A stretch of 64,000 bases of DNA from Pseudoscleropodium purum. Lineage: Eukaryota > Streptophyta > Bryopsida > Hypnales > Brachytheciaceae. The notes beneath the pieces were generated by a model. The model saw only the letters and a program-made list of their open reading frames with translations. It was not told where the DNA came from and ran no database searches. Made by a program: the position numbers and the translations under genes. The stretch covers positions 4,590,501 to 4,654,500 of the forward strand of contig OZ017799.1 in NCBI GenBank assembly GCA_963969395.1, written 5' to 3'. How positions within the stretch are numbered: position 1 is the first letter of the stretch; each line of letters begins with the position of its first letter. Shown piece by piece: positions 1 through 12,700 of this stretch.

Positions 1-1131
1 GTCATTGTCGAGATAGTGAGATATGGAACTGATACAAACCAGAACATGCCAGTGGACTTGTGGAAACTACTATAGTCTGGATTCGACACAGTTTTTGATC
101 AGCCGTTCTGAACTGGCAAGTTGGGAAGTTGACTTGCAAAAGTTCACCTGTTTGATTCTAAGGTCATAGTTTTGTTAGTTCTAGGTGACTTCTGCACTTG
201 GGCGCTACTTTAGAGGGTTTTGCATAGGAACATTTTCAATTTTACTAAAGCATGGATGATGCGCAGAGGTTTTCTCGATAGCAGATACGAGCGAAGAATG
301 ACACGAAACTCATCATGTAAATCGCTGAGAAAGCAAATGAGTAACCTGGTGATTAGTAACTGGTCACATTTTTTGGACTGTGAGGGTAATTGTTTTTATT
401 TGACCTCTGTTTGTAGTTGGCATGGAAATCTGACGGGCTGACCTGCTTTATTGCTCTGCATACTTTGAGATTATCTAGAGTGATTATGGTGGGTTTCTAG
501 ATGTTATGAGCTTTACTTGCAGTGAGCAACCTTGGAAGAATGCAAGCGGACCCTGTTATGTTGCTTGAATATTTTCTTCAATTTTCAAGCATTATGCATG
601 TGTACGTGAACTGCTTCTTACGTAACTAGTGGAGGAGATTATGTGTTAAATATTCTGACTCTGGAACGGCGATAGAGGTAGAAAATTGTTTGCTGGATAT
701 TTTGGTTGACTATTAGATGAGTAAGTCAATGATTTTCACGTGATTTTTAAAGTTCTGTTGGTCTCTCTTGTTCTGCATCACGGATGTGCTCCCAGGTAGA
801 CAAGCTTATTACCATGCAAATCAAGAGGGGCACATATTTTTCCAGACGGGTGTGCTTGTTTCATGGATCAAACTCAAGTGGAATTATTATTTTCCTATTA
901 AAATTGTAATTTCTGTGAACTTTTGAAGTGGCTTGCCCTGAAATTCCAAAACATTCATATTGTGCAATCATGCACATCCTAAAAACAATTCATATTTGCT
1001 CTCCTATGTATTGAATGGTACTTGGGTGTTCACTATAAAAGGATTGACACATTATCTTGTGCTAGCATTAATGCAATGATTTTGTCAAAAAATGAATAGA
1101 GTTGAATGATGTTTTGGACAAAAGTGGGGCC
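1..1131. other. intergenic, no gene recognised
   Basis: The first 900 bases have fairly balanced composition and could be the tail of a gene lying to the left, but no reading frame, splice pattern or known motif supports this. The remainder is AT-rich. Nothing recognisable. Confidence 0.4.
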
Positions 1132-1760
1132 TTAACCTCTAAATGCTTGAGGCACCAAAAGATGGAGTCGAAAATATTTTGAAGTTAAATAAAACCTAAT
1201 TAAATTTCTATTTTTGAAAGATTCTTCTTGAAGTCTAGTTTTAGCATCAAAAATCTGATCTTGAAAATAAATGATAGTGATTTTTCTATTCAAGATTTTG
1301 TGCCAATGTACCCATTGCAATTTTGACTTCCTTTAGTATTGGAAGCTCTTATAAATGAGCCTCAAATACACTAGGACTTGAAGAAAAAATTACATTCAAA
1401 ACTCATTTAAAAAAATTGTAGAGTAAATTTTGAGAAGCCATAAATTGATTGGGATTATTCATGTTTGGCCCTTAAACTTCATATTTTTTTAGTCACCAAC
1501 TTTTTAGGTTTGACTTGTGAAAAGTGAATTGAAAAATTTTCATAGTTTTAACACCCTCATGGTCAAATGTTATAATCTTCCAACTTATAAGTGATATTGT
1601 TGTGTTTCTTTTTCCTATGTGATCTCTAACATGTCTAGTTTGAATTTGTACAGTTACAATTAAAAAAAAATTGATACAATTTATCAAAATGTTGACTTTT
1701 TGTTCAATTTAGAACAAATTTCTAGAAGCTCAAAACAAGCCTTGGGCATTTAGGGGTTAA
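1132..1760. mobile_element. TTAA-bounded miniature inverted-repeat element
   Basis: The segment begins TTAACCTCTAAATGCTTGAG and ends in the inverted form, GCATTTAGGGGTTAA, giving terminal inverted repeats of about 20 bases with a few mismatches. TTAA stands at both ends. It has no coding capacity and is AT-rich. TTAA targets with ends starting CCC are typical of piggyBac-type elements; a TA target as in mariner-type elements cannot be excluded because TA lies inside TTAA. The stretch at about 1493-1620 resembles 52617-52740 inside the hAT transposon. Confidence 0.6.
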
Positions 1761-2360
1761 GTAAGATGACGGAATTAGTTAGCAAATAAAAATGGGTTGG
1801 TCTACCTTATATTTGACTCTATAAGTAAAGATACCCATGCCATGGATCACCTTGTTGTGCAATTTGAAAACTTCTAGTCACATGCTCATGATATTAATTC
1901 TAGTCACCCAAATGATTTCCTTTGGATTTGAGCCAAACTACTAAATTGAAGCTCTCCAACTCTAATGTCTTCTTGAAGTAGAAATTTTGAAAAAATCCTA
2001 AATTGGAGTAATTTATCATGGCTGTAGATTGTTTTTTCTATTTTCTAAATACATAATGGTGTACAAACTTGGCTTTCATTGTGATGTACTTTACAATTGC
2101 ATATTCTTATCAACAGCCAAAAAAATTACATTTTCAAAGTGTTGATTATATTTGACTTGAATTTTTCCAATATTTTTTCAAATATCATGGTAATTTCAAA
2201 TCTTGTCAAACAAATTTGAAATTTTTATGATTTATAGGAAGCATGCAATTTTATTTTGAAAGAATAAAATAGAATAATTTTCATTCTATTACAATGCTTG
2301 TCAAAGGCTTTTAACTTGAAAATTACTCAAGCTTCAACGCATGATTATAAGACATGTCGT
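1761..2360. other. AT-rich intergenic
   Basis: No gene, RNA or repeat boundary recognised. Confidence 0.4.
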
Positions 2361-3056
2361 TTAAGCTCTAATGACCCAACTAACCATTTTTTGGTTTTTG
2401 CCCCTCTTTTTAGTAGCATGTCTTCAAATTTTGAGTTTTTTTATACTGCACTACAAATGCAATGGTGGTAGTTTCATCAAATTTCACCTTGTGGAATTTT
2501 TAAAAGTTGAATGTAGTATAGTTTGCAACTCATATTTCTTTATAGTGGAGTTTGGACATGAATTGAAAGTCAGCCAACCAATGCAATTGTTGCCCACTTC
2601 AAAAAGGACAGGTTCAAGGAGCTCAAGGAGAAGACAAGTGTGCCCGTTCTTGTTTTCCTTACAAACACTACCCTCATTTTAGTGATCACCATGCATTGCA
2701 AGCTCCACCCAAAATTGCAAAATGACTAGAATATTGTGAAATTTTAGATGAGCATTTTGGACCCTCTTATCTTTCAATAAGTACAAAAATGTCATCATTT
2801 CAAAATAATCTTACTCAAATATGCTTCTTCAAAGTGGTTTGCCTTGTTTTTCTATTGATCCAAATAAAACTTCAAATTGAAACATTTGTTGTCAAATAAT
2901 CCAAATTTTTTTAGGGTGCTTGCTCTCAATGTAAACTACAAGATCCTATGGTTGCATTGTATCTGATCTCAAGAAAAGATGAGCAAGTAAATTGCTCAAG
3001 TTCTTGGCAATTTGGGCCCATTTTGAAAGTACACCTTCTTAGTCATTAGGGATTAA
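2361..3056. mobile_element. TTAA-bounded miniature element, second family
   Basis: The left end reads TTAAGCTCTAATGACCC and the right end, reversed, TTAATCCCTAATGACT, so the ends are inverted repeats bounded by TTAA. The interior aligns by eye with 26609-27357 (for example the shared GGTAGTTTCATCAAATT-like tract and the TTGCCTTGTTTTTCTATTGA tract), showing a dispersed family. The short ORF at 2371-2682 lies inside it and is not conserved in the other copy. Confidence 0.6.
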
Positions 3057-3655
3057 GGTTTAGATAGAGACATGAGTTCATTGCAAGTAACTAACATTAA
3101 TAATTATTGACTTGCAATGAATTCATGTTTAGTTGTGTATAACTATAAACATAAATATCTATTAAAGTAGAATTCAAATAGTATTTTACCATAGATTTTA
3201 TCTAAATATTTATGGTGTTATGATATTAAAATCGCTAATTTAGATCTATATAGGTAAATCCATTTGGAATAGGATCAACAATTGATTTCTTTTCATAAAT
3301 AGAAAAATTAGTAAAAGATAATGTATGGTGGTAATAGTAAGTACCAAAACCAAAACCAAAGTCATCCCACAACTAATTGTGTACTTTGTATTTCATATCC
3401 CCTATCTATTCTACTCCAAGAGTTTTGAAATTAAATGGTTCATAAATAAATAACAGATATATCCTAACTTTGGAGCACTTGGAGGTAAACAAATAAGAGT
3501 AGACAAATACATCTCTACATTTCATTCCATTCATTTTAAAGATTATAAGGCAATTTGTGCTTGAATATTCTATTCATACCTCATATAGTTAAGTTTTGTT
3601 ATTGTGTAGAAGGATATTGGAACCAAATTTGGATTTACCCAACTAGTATAGTTCG
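3057..3655. other. AT-rich intergenic
   Basis: No gene or clear repeat boundary seen. Confidence 0.4.
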
Positions 3656-5240
3656 TTCCAGAGGAGGCTATTTAAATAGGATTGTTTCTAAATTGGATCT
3701 AAATTAATTCCTAATGAGTCATCGCAACATGGTATTTCGAAGAAAATAAAGTTCCTTAAATCAACTACATCTATGTTTTCCTCACATGATAGCTAATTAC
3801 ACAATTTGTCACTCCACTCTTAATGGCCACAAAGGTAAGAAATGCTCCCAATTTATATCTTTAACTATCTTATTTATTATGCTTGAATTCCTTCATCTTT
3901 ATCTTCCAGCAACTTGGGTCTTTATCTTTCCAACTGGGACCTTCATCAGCCACTGGACGCTTGCTTCCGACTTGGATACTGGACTGCTCTAGAAATGCCG
4001 CAGGGCAGTCTGGATCCTTACCCCCTATTTGGTATTCGACCAACTCACAGACATTCCAACTCGGCAAACTATTTCAGCCAGACTCTCTACAATGCTCCAA
4101 ATTGGTTTCGTTCACACATTCTCAATTACCCAATAATATCCATATCAATACACAACGAAAAATTACTCAACAAATTCACAACTGGGTTGCTCCAAATTGC
4201 TACAACGACACTCAACACACACAGGAAGACAACTTGTAAATCAATTCCATTATATTCATCATGCCAAATTGGCGAACAAAATCACCATTACAAATTGTTA
4301 TTTTTAATTGTTCATACTCACAAAATCACTCTAATCTCTTTTGCTCGCAACCAGACAAATAATTCCGATTAGGCCCGTAACATCTCAATCCTATATAGCA
4401 ATTAAATTCACATGTAATTTTCACACTTTTGCACTAATCTGCCTGATTGACATTTCAACCACTATTCTCCTGATTTGTACTCATCTTTTCTACACATTAT
4501 AATCCAAGTTCAAATCTAATCTAGATTTCTGCACCAACTCGGAATCTCTTGCATTCACTACATCTCACTTCCCTTGAAGCACACACTAACATATATCTTC
4601 TATAACGCCCAGACCAAATCATCACCCGATTTGGTAAATCTTCAACAATCATCGTTCCCCTTCCACATCTGCATCAACATCCACTGCCAACCACACTCCG
4701 ACTCGGACACAGACTCAAACACTCTGACTCGACACCAAACCGCGCACTCACAAATTCCAACTCAGAATTCCCACGCACACACAAGAACACACAAGGAAAC
4801 ACAAAAAAAACGAAAATACACAGTCTACACCGACTGGGATTCGCATTGGACTCTCTCAAACAGTGGGTAAAAGAAACGCTAGCAAAAACAACCCAAATAG
4901 GCACCAGAGATGACGACTTGCAACTGCCCAACCAACTCGGCAGCTTCAACTGGAACAACTGACATTCCTACTTGGACCCCGCACACCTTCCGACTTGCCA
5001 ACTCAGACTCGGACACAGCATCCTAATAGGCAAACAGACCATCAACCAATTTGGAACCTTCCGACTTGGACTCCACACCACCCTAATTGACCCCTCCAAC
5101 TCCGAATTGGACACCATTCAATGCTCTAAATCAACCAAAATAGCACTCTAAATTAACCAACTGTTTGCAACAAATTGCAAATTACACTCCGATTTGTACA
5201 GAATAAACCAAAAATTCACTTCCTGTTCAACTATCTACAT
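3656..5240. repeat. dispersed repeat dense in CCRAYTYGG motifs
   Basis: This segment aligns by eye, in the same orientation, with 22040-23960: both start with a similar leader (AGGCT..TTAAAT..G, then CTAAT with a GCAAC-like tract, then GGCCA(C/T)AAAGGT) and continue into DNA filled with variants of the near-palindrome CCRAYTYGG (CCAACTTGG, CCAATTTGG, CCGACTTGG, CCAACTCGG), roughly twenty or more in about 1.3 kb. Several short ORFs here are translations of this repeat and are not conserved between the two copies. No terminal repeats were identified, so the element type is unknown. Confidence 0.6.
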
Positions 5241-5740
5241 ATTGTGTTGGACCTTTATTGGCCCTTTATATTATTTTTTCTTATAAGATATCACAAGAAA
5301 GACAAAACTTAAGAAATTTTTTTTTGTTCATTACTAGTTTTTGGTTGTTTTTCTTCTTTACTATTTTAAACTTTCACTTTAGTGATGACAATGATATCCA
5401 TCTAATGGTTAGAAAACCAATTTTTATCCAAAAACTTACTACATATACATATATATATTATGAATTTCATTGTCACTACTCAAGAAAAAGTTTTGATGTT
5501 TAACTCCTATAGACTCCAAATTTCTTATTCCCCAAAGATGAATAAAGCACTTTTGATATCTCATTCAAATGACCAAATGATTTCTCATTCATTCCAAGTA
5601 ATGGTTCTAAATCTTTAATAAGTTCCTTCCTCTACAACCAATTTAATGCAAATAAATGAATAATTGTACAAATTTTAAAGCAAAAATGTGCAAAATTTGA
5701 AGATGAAGGATTTGAGCATCAAAGGATTCAAAATATGGAT
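5241..5740. other. AT-rich intergenic
   Basis: No gene or repeat recognised. Composition changes sharply near 5750, where the next gene's GC-rich leader begins. Confidence 0.4.
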
Positions 5741-5958
5741 TCAAATATTGAAGCGGGCTCCCGCCTATAATAACGTCGTAGTCATTTGCCCCCGCCCTCG
5801 TCACCACCCCTGCCAGTCCTCCGCCCATGACACTGCCTTCCCCGTTTCGCATTCCGCTTACTCTGTGCTGCTCATTCGTTTTCTCGCTGCCGCTCTAGCT
5901 CGCTCGCTCCTGTCAGTCCCGTGCATGTGCTCGTTCGATCGTTTGCTAGCTGTGCGTG

Positions 5959-6162
5959 ATGGCAATCGGGAGACTGGAGATTTTAGGTGGGATGGCCCTG
6001 ATTGCGACAGGAATCTACCTTGGCCTTCGAACCATCAGTGAGGCCATTGGACAAAGCTTCAAGGAGGTGACGGAGCAAGCGATCTCCGTGACCGGGAATG
6101 CAGAGATCAAGCTTTCGACTACCGATGTGACAACAACCATCGTGGCAGGACCCTGCACCTAA
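5959..6162 (+). CDS. small single-exon membrane protein, unknown function
   Basis: A 67-residue protein starting at ATG 5959 (context GCGTGATGG). Residues about 8-25 (EILGGMALIATGIYLGLR) form one clear membrane-spanning segment rich in Gly, Ala, Ile and Leu, followed by a short polar domain (SEAIGQSFKEV, then VTGNAEIKLSTTDV). The ORF lies in a GC-rich island (about 5750-6300) that contrasts with AT-rich flanks. A weak TATA-like CCTATAATA lies at 5763, and the region between would be the leader. Codons look plant-like and no intron is needed. I do not recognise the family; a small organelle or endomembrane protein is possible. The strong composition shift and clean membrane segment argue it is real. 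Confidence 0.5.
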   Translation: MAIGRLEILGGMALIATGIYLGLRTISEAIGQSFKEVTEQAISVTGNAEIKLSTTDVTTTIVAGPCT

Positions 6163-7760
6163 AACAATTGATAGAAAATGGAAGATGACTTTTAATTTCG
6201 ATTCGATTCTCTGCCTGCCTGGCGGTTGAATTGATCGAGTTCGATTCGGAGTGAGGCCAACTTTCAGGGTGTTTCTAAGCACCCACAGCTTCTAGAATTC
6301 GTCGTCTTCCTTGGTTTAAAATTCTAACTGGTAATCGGCTTGATTGCATGCGCATAATGTCATTTCAGTATATCAGTTCCGTTCTAATTAACTTTAGAGC
6401 ATGCATGTTGGATAGAGCAGCGCTTTCCAAAGTATTAAACTAACGGTTATTATGGTTTTCTTTAGTCTTGTGTGCAGGTGAGACGACATGCGCGCGCGTG
6501 TCCTATTTTCTGACATTGAATTTTATATGTTGAGCCATTTAATTGGTGTAAGTTATGTATTTAATTATTAATTAAATTAGGATCGATCAACTCTAATTAT
6601 TCGGCCTTGTTAGCGGTGGGAACAAACACCTGCTTAAGTATCTGTTTTTTCATATAACTCCGGTTATTTTTACTTCTGGTTCACAAGGTTGTGGCGAGTT
6701 ATGCGGTCACTTTTTGAATCGTACATTCTGACGGAGTGGGAATAACTTGAAGAATTGCGAAGATGCTGGTCGGCTGTTCTGAGCAGAGAGGGAGCAATTA
6801 TATTTTGTCCGCCTGCAATGATCTCACTTGGCATTAGCTTTGCATGGTTCGTACTTTTCATAATATTTTGGCAATCGATTCGTCTCGTATGTCAATGTGT
6901 TTCCTCGTCTTTTTTTTATTAGTCTTGTCGACTTGTCACGTCGCAGAGTATTTTCCAGTACTTCAATACTCTTCTAAAAACTTCTGACGTAATTGAGCTA
7001 TGATTAAACCGGGCCTTTGCTAAGGATCTGTTTAGTATGCGGATTCATCTTCGGAGTGGATCTGAAAACACTTCAGAGGGGCCAGGACGTACCCCTGATC
7101 ATTCCAAATCGTTGGAGGGACAAATTTTCCACTAACTCGATCAAATTCTCGTGGTTGATTAATTACAGACGTTCGACATTGAGATGTGTAGGAGGTTTCT
7201 ATATTGGTTAGTTTCACAAACTTGACTTCAACATGCTACAGAAGACGGCAAGATGTTGACAATCCACCTCCATCATCGGAAAACCGGCACTAAAAATTGT
7301 GACACGTACATCTACACGCATAATTATGAACACCTGAAGTGTTTATGAAACCTGCACCTCTTGTATTCTTGAGAAATTATGTCCAAGATGGCTACCGTAT
7401 GTTTGTGGGTGATAGACATAAGGGTAAATTATGATTTGAAATGTACACTGTCAAGCAAAAGAGCTCTGAAATTGCCCTTCTCACCTGACAGTTTGTCAGT
7501 GCGGCATATTTCTTCAATGAATCAATCTGAAATTCCCAATTAATCCAATTGTTTTATGTTCTGTGTGTAAAGTCATCTACAAATTCCATTGCACATGTGC
7601 AGTCTCGGGAGCAGATCAGGTTATTGTAGAACTCGGTAGGAGTCCAACCGCATGTCCTCTAAAGATCCCTGTCACCAACAACTCATGCACTCACTTGATT
7701 GAATTTATTAGCAAGTGGCCTTTCAATGGGAATGGGATGGGATTGTAAACTATTCTACAC
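6163..7760. other. 3' region of the small gene and unassigned single-copy-looking DNA
   Basis: Composition stays higher in GC than the surroundings down to about 7750, with no homology to the repeats elsewhere in the window. Short ORFs at 7017 and 7563 lack supporting motifs. Part is probably 3' UTR of the 5959 gene; the rest could hold exons I cannot define. Confidence 0.35.
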
Positions 7761-9570
7761 TTACACATAGCTAGTATTCTTCAAAAGTAGTGGTGTGTTT
7801 GACATCTTTTGAGAACATTGTAAGTTATTTTGAGTAAAGGGTGGTTGCAAGAAAGGCCGTCCATTTTTTTGTAGCATTTTGCCAAAATTGTAGTTCCTGC
7901 TCTCAATACTATAAGTACTATGAAATAGAACAATCTCAACTATTGATAAAAAAAAAAAATCAACAGTTGAGAGTACCATTTTGAGTACTACAAGTGCTAG
8001 TAAGTACTAAAACAATACTATTTGAAAAAAAAACCAAATTGTCATAGAAAATAATTATAATGAGGTATAAATTTATGATAAATAAAAAATCATGAACAAA
8101 AAAATTCTAAAAATTTTCAATTTTTAAGGACTTGATGGTAATTATGTTTCATTAAAAAAATTAAGCCAAACCATCTTCATTGTTCAAAAGTGTGTGAGCA
8201 AAAAATCCCTATTTGCATGCATGTGGACAACATTAAATAATATTTTTTTAAGTTTCTTTTGGTGGGTACATGCCTCTTTAGTGTGGAAATATTTCACTAA
8301 AATTTAAGCTCTACATCATTAATTATGAATATTCCATAGCACTAAAAAACCCTAAATCACAAAGTATGACAAATTAGCTAATTTGAAATTTAATTATGAA
8401 TTTTTTGAAAAATAAGAATTCTCTTTATAAACAAGTTGGTCATCTTCAATAAATTATTCAAGTACATTGGTTTTATTCTCCAAATGTTATGACCAAACTA
8501 AACTCCACAATTCAAAATGTGCTGAAAAAAAATATCACCCTTTCTTGCAACTACCCAAACTTGTGTCAAATTATAGTAAATCAAAAAAGATTTTAACTCT
8601 AAAGTATTCACATGTGAAGACAATGGCCTCAAGGGAAGAAATTACTATGAATTAATTGACCCACATGTGTTCAAAAGTGGTATTTCAAAAGGAGGTATAC
8701 AAATATCCTAAGAATATTTCATAGAATATGGATATTTATAGAACACTCTAAGAATGTCTTCTAAACAATTTTCAAGAGCTATTTTGGAACTACTCATCAT
8801 TTTGAGACAATGTTTTTTTTTGCATATCATTATCAAATAAGATTATCCCTATCTTTGCATTCATGTGGGTTTTTAAGCTTTATTACATATTACCTTCCTT
8901 AAAATGGCAATTGCCCATTGACTTATAGGCCAAGAACTCTCAATTTGTTCAAATTGAATTCAACTTTGGAAAACAAGGTCCTAAAGATATTTGTCTATAT
9001 CAATTCTAAGGTACTAAGTATAGATTTGTTAATATATTCCTAGAAGGTCATTAGCACACGTCTTAGATAATTAAGTAAATTCAAATATAGGGTGCCATTT
9101 ATGTTTAGCAACTAAAAGTTTAAATTTTTATAAATAAAATAGAAGCTTTACATTAGAAGAAAAATATGCCCTATTCAACTATATAAAAAATGAATAGTTG
9201 TCTTTAATGACTCAAGAGTGACTGACTGAGTTTTCAAAAATTGGCAAGAAATTTGATGGAGGATGATAACAATACATTGATTGTAAGAATGTATATGTAC
9301 ATAATGTTTCCAAAGATAATGTTATAATAGTGCAATGAGCCTTTAGAAGAAGTAGATTAGAATTAATTTTTTGCTTCTATGCTTTGGAAGGAAGAAAAAA
9401 AACTTGACCTTTATTTCAAGCCATTAATTTTGTATTTCATAACCTCTTCTTCCTAATCCAAAATCTCCCAAATATGAATTTTCACTAATTTTCAAATTTG
9501 ATTATCTAGTGATGAATATTAAGTTCTTGTGTCATTCTCCAAGGTGAAAAGACCACAAGCCATATGAATT
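7761..9570. other. AT-rich intergenic
   Basis: Homopolymer A/T runs and no coding signal. Nothing recognised. Confidence 0.4.
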
Positions 9571-10495
9571 CTAGCTCCTAAATGATTTTGACAATGTTTT
9601 CACCAAAATTGCTTCTAAATTGCTATTTCTAGTACATGTATCAAATTTTAGAAAAAAAACCATTTTTGAACATATATAATTGTAGGATCTTGTAGTAAGC
9701 TTGTTTGAGAACATGTGGAAATTTTTTAGAAATTTCCACCATGTAGATTGCAAAATATTAGCATTTAAAGTGACAAACTTCCTTCTTTTGGCCCTACAAA
9801 AATCTGGGTTGCTGCACTTCAAAAGGTCGCATTTGAATGAAAAAATGTCCAAAATGGTGGTTACTTTTTGAATTCATTTTTAAAGTCAAGTTGGCTACAT
9901 GCTTGTAAATTTCAAATGATTTGGAATCATACAACATATAGGAAAAAAATAGTAAGTAGAAAAGAGTAGAGAATGGTTCAAAATACTAAATTGTTAACAA
10001 TTATCTATGGACTTGAAAAATGCCAATCCCAATGGTTGTAGTATTGTAACAAACAATCTACATCCAATGTTTTTAATTTTTTCCAAAAATATTGAAAATT
10101 GAATTAAATAAAGGACTTCAAAGTTTGTTTTAAAGTAGAAATTCAATAACAATCTACAAACTTCCACAAACTAAAACTCATAACTTTTGACTCATTGATC
10201 AAAATAGAATGATTCACAACTTTCCAAGTATATATAAATCTAAAGAACCAATTTCAAATTCTTAAAAAAATAATTTTTGCTACGAGGTTGCCTTTTAAGT
10301 AATGAAAAGTATATATCATACAATAACTTTTTAACCATGTAGTCAAAAGTTATGAAAAATGTTGAGCCTTAAAGCTACTCCTTGGGCACATGTTGTGTTA
10401 AATTTTCAAAGAAAATAAATAAAAACTCCATTCATAGTGAGCTGCCCAAAATTGCTATGTTGCCAAAAAATGCAGTTTGGGCATTTAGGGGCTAA
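9571..10495. mobile_element. 0.9-kb TTAA-family element, copy C
   Basis: Left end CTAGCTCCTAAATGATTTTG; right end reversed CTAACCCCTAAATGCC... with one mismatch in the first bases, so the bounding TTAA has decayed to CTAG and CTAA here. The interior matches the copies at 18410-19354 (opposite orientation), 20475-21387 and 53364-54317, including the tract GTCCAAAATGGTGGTTACTT. No coding capacity. Confidence 0.7.
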
Positions 10496-11029
10496 CCAAA
10501 GGGCTTTTCTGTATGATTTATGACCACACAAAAGCTAATTTTGTGAAGGAGAATTAAGTTATTTTCTTATGAAATAGACACACTCCTGCTGCATTCTGAA
10601 ACCAACAGGCAAATGTTACCTAGATCGCCTAGGTCTCATGTAGATATCACCAAGTATCACCGAAGTATCACGTGAGTATTGAAGAAATACTGTAGCTGGC
10701 AATACTGTCAGAAAACGGTTATACTCTTCGATGCATACTTTTGCATTAACTAATTTGCAGCCGAGCTTTGATTGTTCCGTTGTACGTTTGAAATTTAGTA
10801 TTCTTTTAGTGAGCGCAGATCGATAATCACGTCCTTTGAGTTTCTTACGCATCCGTGTTGAATGCCATTCCATTCCATTTTGGTTTTGAAATGGGTACGC
10901 GAGGCCGACTGGATTTGCAGATCTGCCGGAAAATCAATTTCTATGCGAGATCTATGGCGTAACCCAGTTTTAGGGTTTTCGAATTCTTGGTGAAGGCGTA
11001 TGGTTGAATTTGCTGTGGTTTAGGCTTGA
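10496..11029. other. intergenic and leader of next gene
   Basis: AT-rich to about 10600, then more balanced. The last 150 bases are probably promoter and 5' UTR of the gene starting at 11030. No clear TATA box seen. Confidence 0.35.
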
Positions 11030-11459
11030 ATGGAGCTGGATTGGTACTCCAAGAAGCAGTTCACGTCCAATTCGGCAAGGAGAGTTGCGACATTGACTAC
11101 CTTCATGGGACATGTAGGTCGTGGATTTGCTCTGTTTTTGCGGTCATTGTCGGGTTTGAAGAAACTTTGTCTCGCTGTTTGCATCGTTGAGCCCTTCAAG
11201 GGTTTACTGGTTTTGTGCGCAGGTAGGGTCAAGCATAATGCTGGTGAAACCGTTGTACAAAAGATTGTCAAGCTCCATCTCGTCGAAGTCGCTACCAGCA
11301 TCTGGGAATTCGAAGAAGTGGGACGGCGACGACGATTTCCTTGATTTCCAGCCGAAGTGCATGTCGCTGGGAAGGTCAAGGAAATGGGTGTTCTCTCAAT
11401 CCGATGAGAGAGCGCGAAGAAAACAGCGCAATTGCTTTGCTTGCGTTCTTCACATTTGA
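11030..11459 (+). CDS. two-exon gene, 106-residue protein of unknown function
   Basis: Exon 1 is 11030-11113, with donor CAT|GTAGGT. Exon 2 is 11223-11459, with acceptor TGCGCAG|GTAGGG. The 109-base intron joins two frames in phase 0 and removes the unlikely hydrophobic tail that exon 1 would otherwise have. The product begins MELDWYSKKQFTSNSARR, continues into a Ser-rich segment (SSSISSKSLPASGNSKK), then an acidic and aromatic patch (WDGDDDFLDFQPK) and a basic end (ERARRKQR), finishing with CFACVLHI. Low-complexity Ser plus a short acidic motif suggests a regulatory or disordered protein. No family is recognised. Translation might instead start at the internal ATG 11238 (73 residues). The model rests on splice signals and phase only. 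Confidence 0.4.
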
Positions 11460-12160
11460 GGTTTTCAGATCGTGAACAGTGAAGCTGAATTCCGATCTAT
11501 ACCTTCCTTTACGGGATTTTTGTAAGTAGATTCTACGATTTTAACACATTCGTTTAGGTGTTTAGAATTTTAGTCCACATGCCTAACAGAACAGTGACGA
11601 TGCCTGTGTCTAAGCAAGAGCATGCTACATGAATTGCACTCTTGAAGTCTGTTATATAAATTGTAGGTAATTTTGACTTTAGCATTGATGTGAATCCAGG
11701 TGTATTTGAAGACATGCTTATCCATTGGGATTCAATTTATCCTGAACTGTTAGACGAAATGCTTTCAATCTTTCTTTCTTTGCTTGTGTGTGTGTGTGTC
11801 CGTCCTTGTAAAAGCCAGTCTGGACGAAACTCGCACAATTTCAGAATGATCTGCAGATCTTGAACTGGGTTTTGAATGTATTCTGGCACCTTACGATGCA
11901 TGCTTTGAGTGCCAGTATGCTGGAAATGGTTTTGTGTGCATCTTTAGACATCAGTGCAACCGTCAATATGCCGATGCTAGGTCGTTGCTAGGTCGTTGCC
12001 ATCGATGACACGCGAGCCATTATTTCCTTGACTGGAACACCAAGTGGTGAAAATTTCGGCTCCCACCCTGCTTTTCTACTTCGGTACTTTTGCAGGAACT
12101 CCTACTTCTTCCAGGTGCACAATCATGCTTCAACCCTTTTAAGTTCTGGAGTTGTTTAGG
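11460..12160. other. 3' region of the 11030 gene
   Basis: Balanced composition continues to about 12130, with a pyrimidine run and a short TG repeat at 11780-11803. Probably 3' UTR or further exons; no ORF can be defended. Confidence 0.3.
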
Positions 12161-12229
12161 TCAGAGTAAGAATATAGACCAGAAACTTTAGCAGATGTGG
12201 GATTATTGAGTATAGAGGAGCCAAAGTGA

Positions 12230-12700
12230 AAAAAGTAACTATAAGAAATTGGAGAATGAGTGATAGACAATGGGTGTGCAAAAAATTAGGACGATTCACC
12301 TTTGGTATTGTGAGAATGTAGAGTTCCTTGACAATGAATATAGTGTTGTTGATATCAATGTATGAAAAATGTGCAAATAACACTAGCAAGCTATTAAAAA
12401 GATCAACTTCAAAGATCATTTTGGATTCGGTGGACGTTGCTTTCATGATTTATATAAGCAATCAACATTGAAAAATTCACTTTCAATATGTGCAAAAATA
12501 CATGCTTGATACAAGAAACACTTGATATGGGTGATAGACAATGGTTGTGCAAAAAAAGAAGATGATTCATCATAGGTATTGTAAGGATGTAGAGTTTATG
12601 ATTCATACTAAACAATTAACACTACAAAATACATCTTCAATGTGTGAAAATACATGCTTAATACCAAAAACACTTGACATGGGTGTAAACAAAATCTTCT
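12230..12700. repeat. imperfect direct repeats
   Basis: Two copies of a roughly 75-base tract (GTGATAGACAATGG followed by TGTGCAAAAAA and GGTATTGT) lie near 12258 and 12530, about 272 bases apart. A second pair sharing TACATGCTT and ACACTTGA lies at about 12505 and 12650. The segment looks like a local tandem duplication that has drifted. No coding potential. Confidence 0.45.

Noticed and set aside
3883..4372. Overlapping ORFs of 118 and 152 residues
   Set aside because: They lie in the CCRAYTYGG repeat and are not kept in the second copy at 22040-23960.
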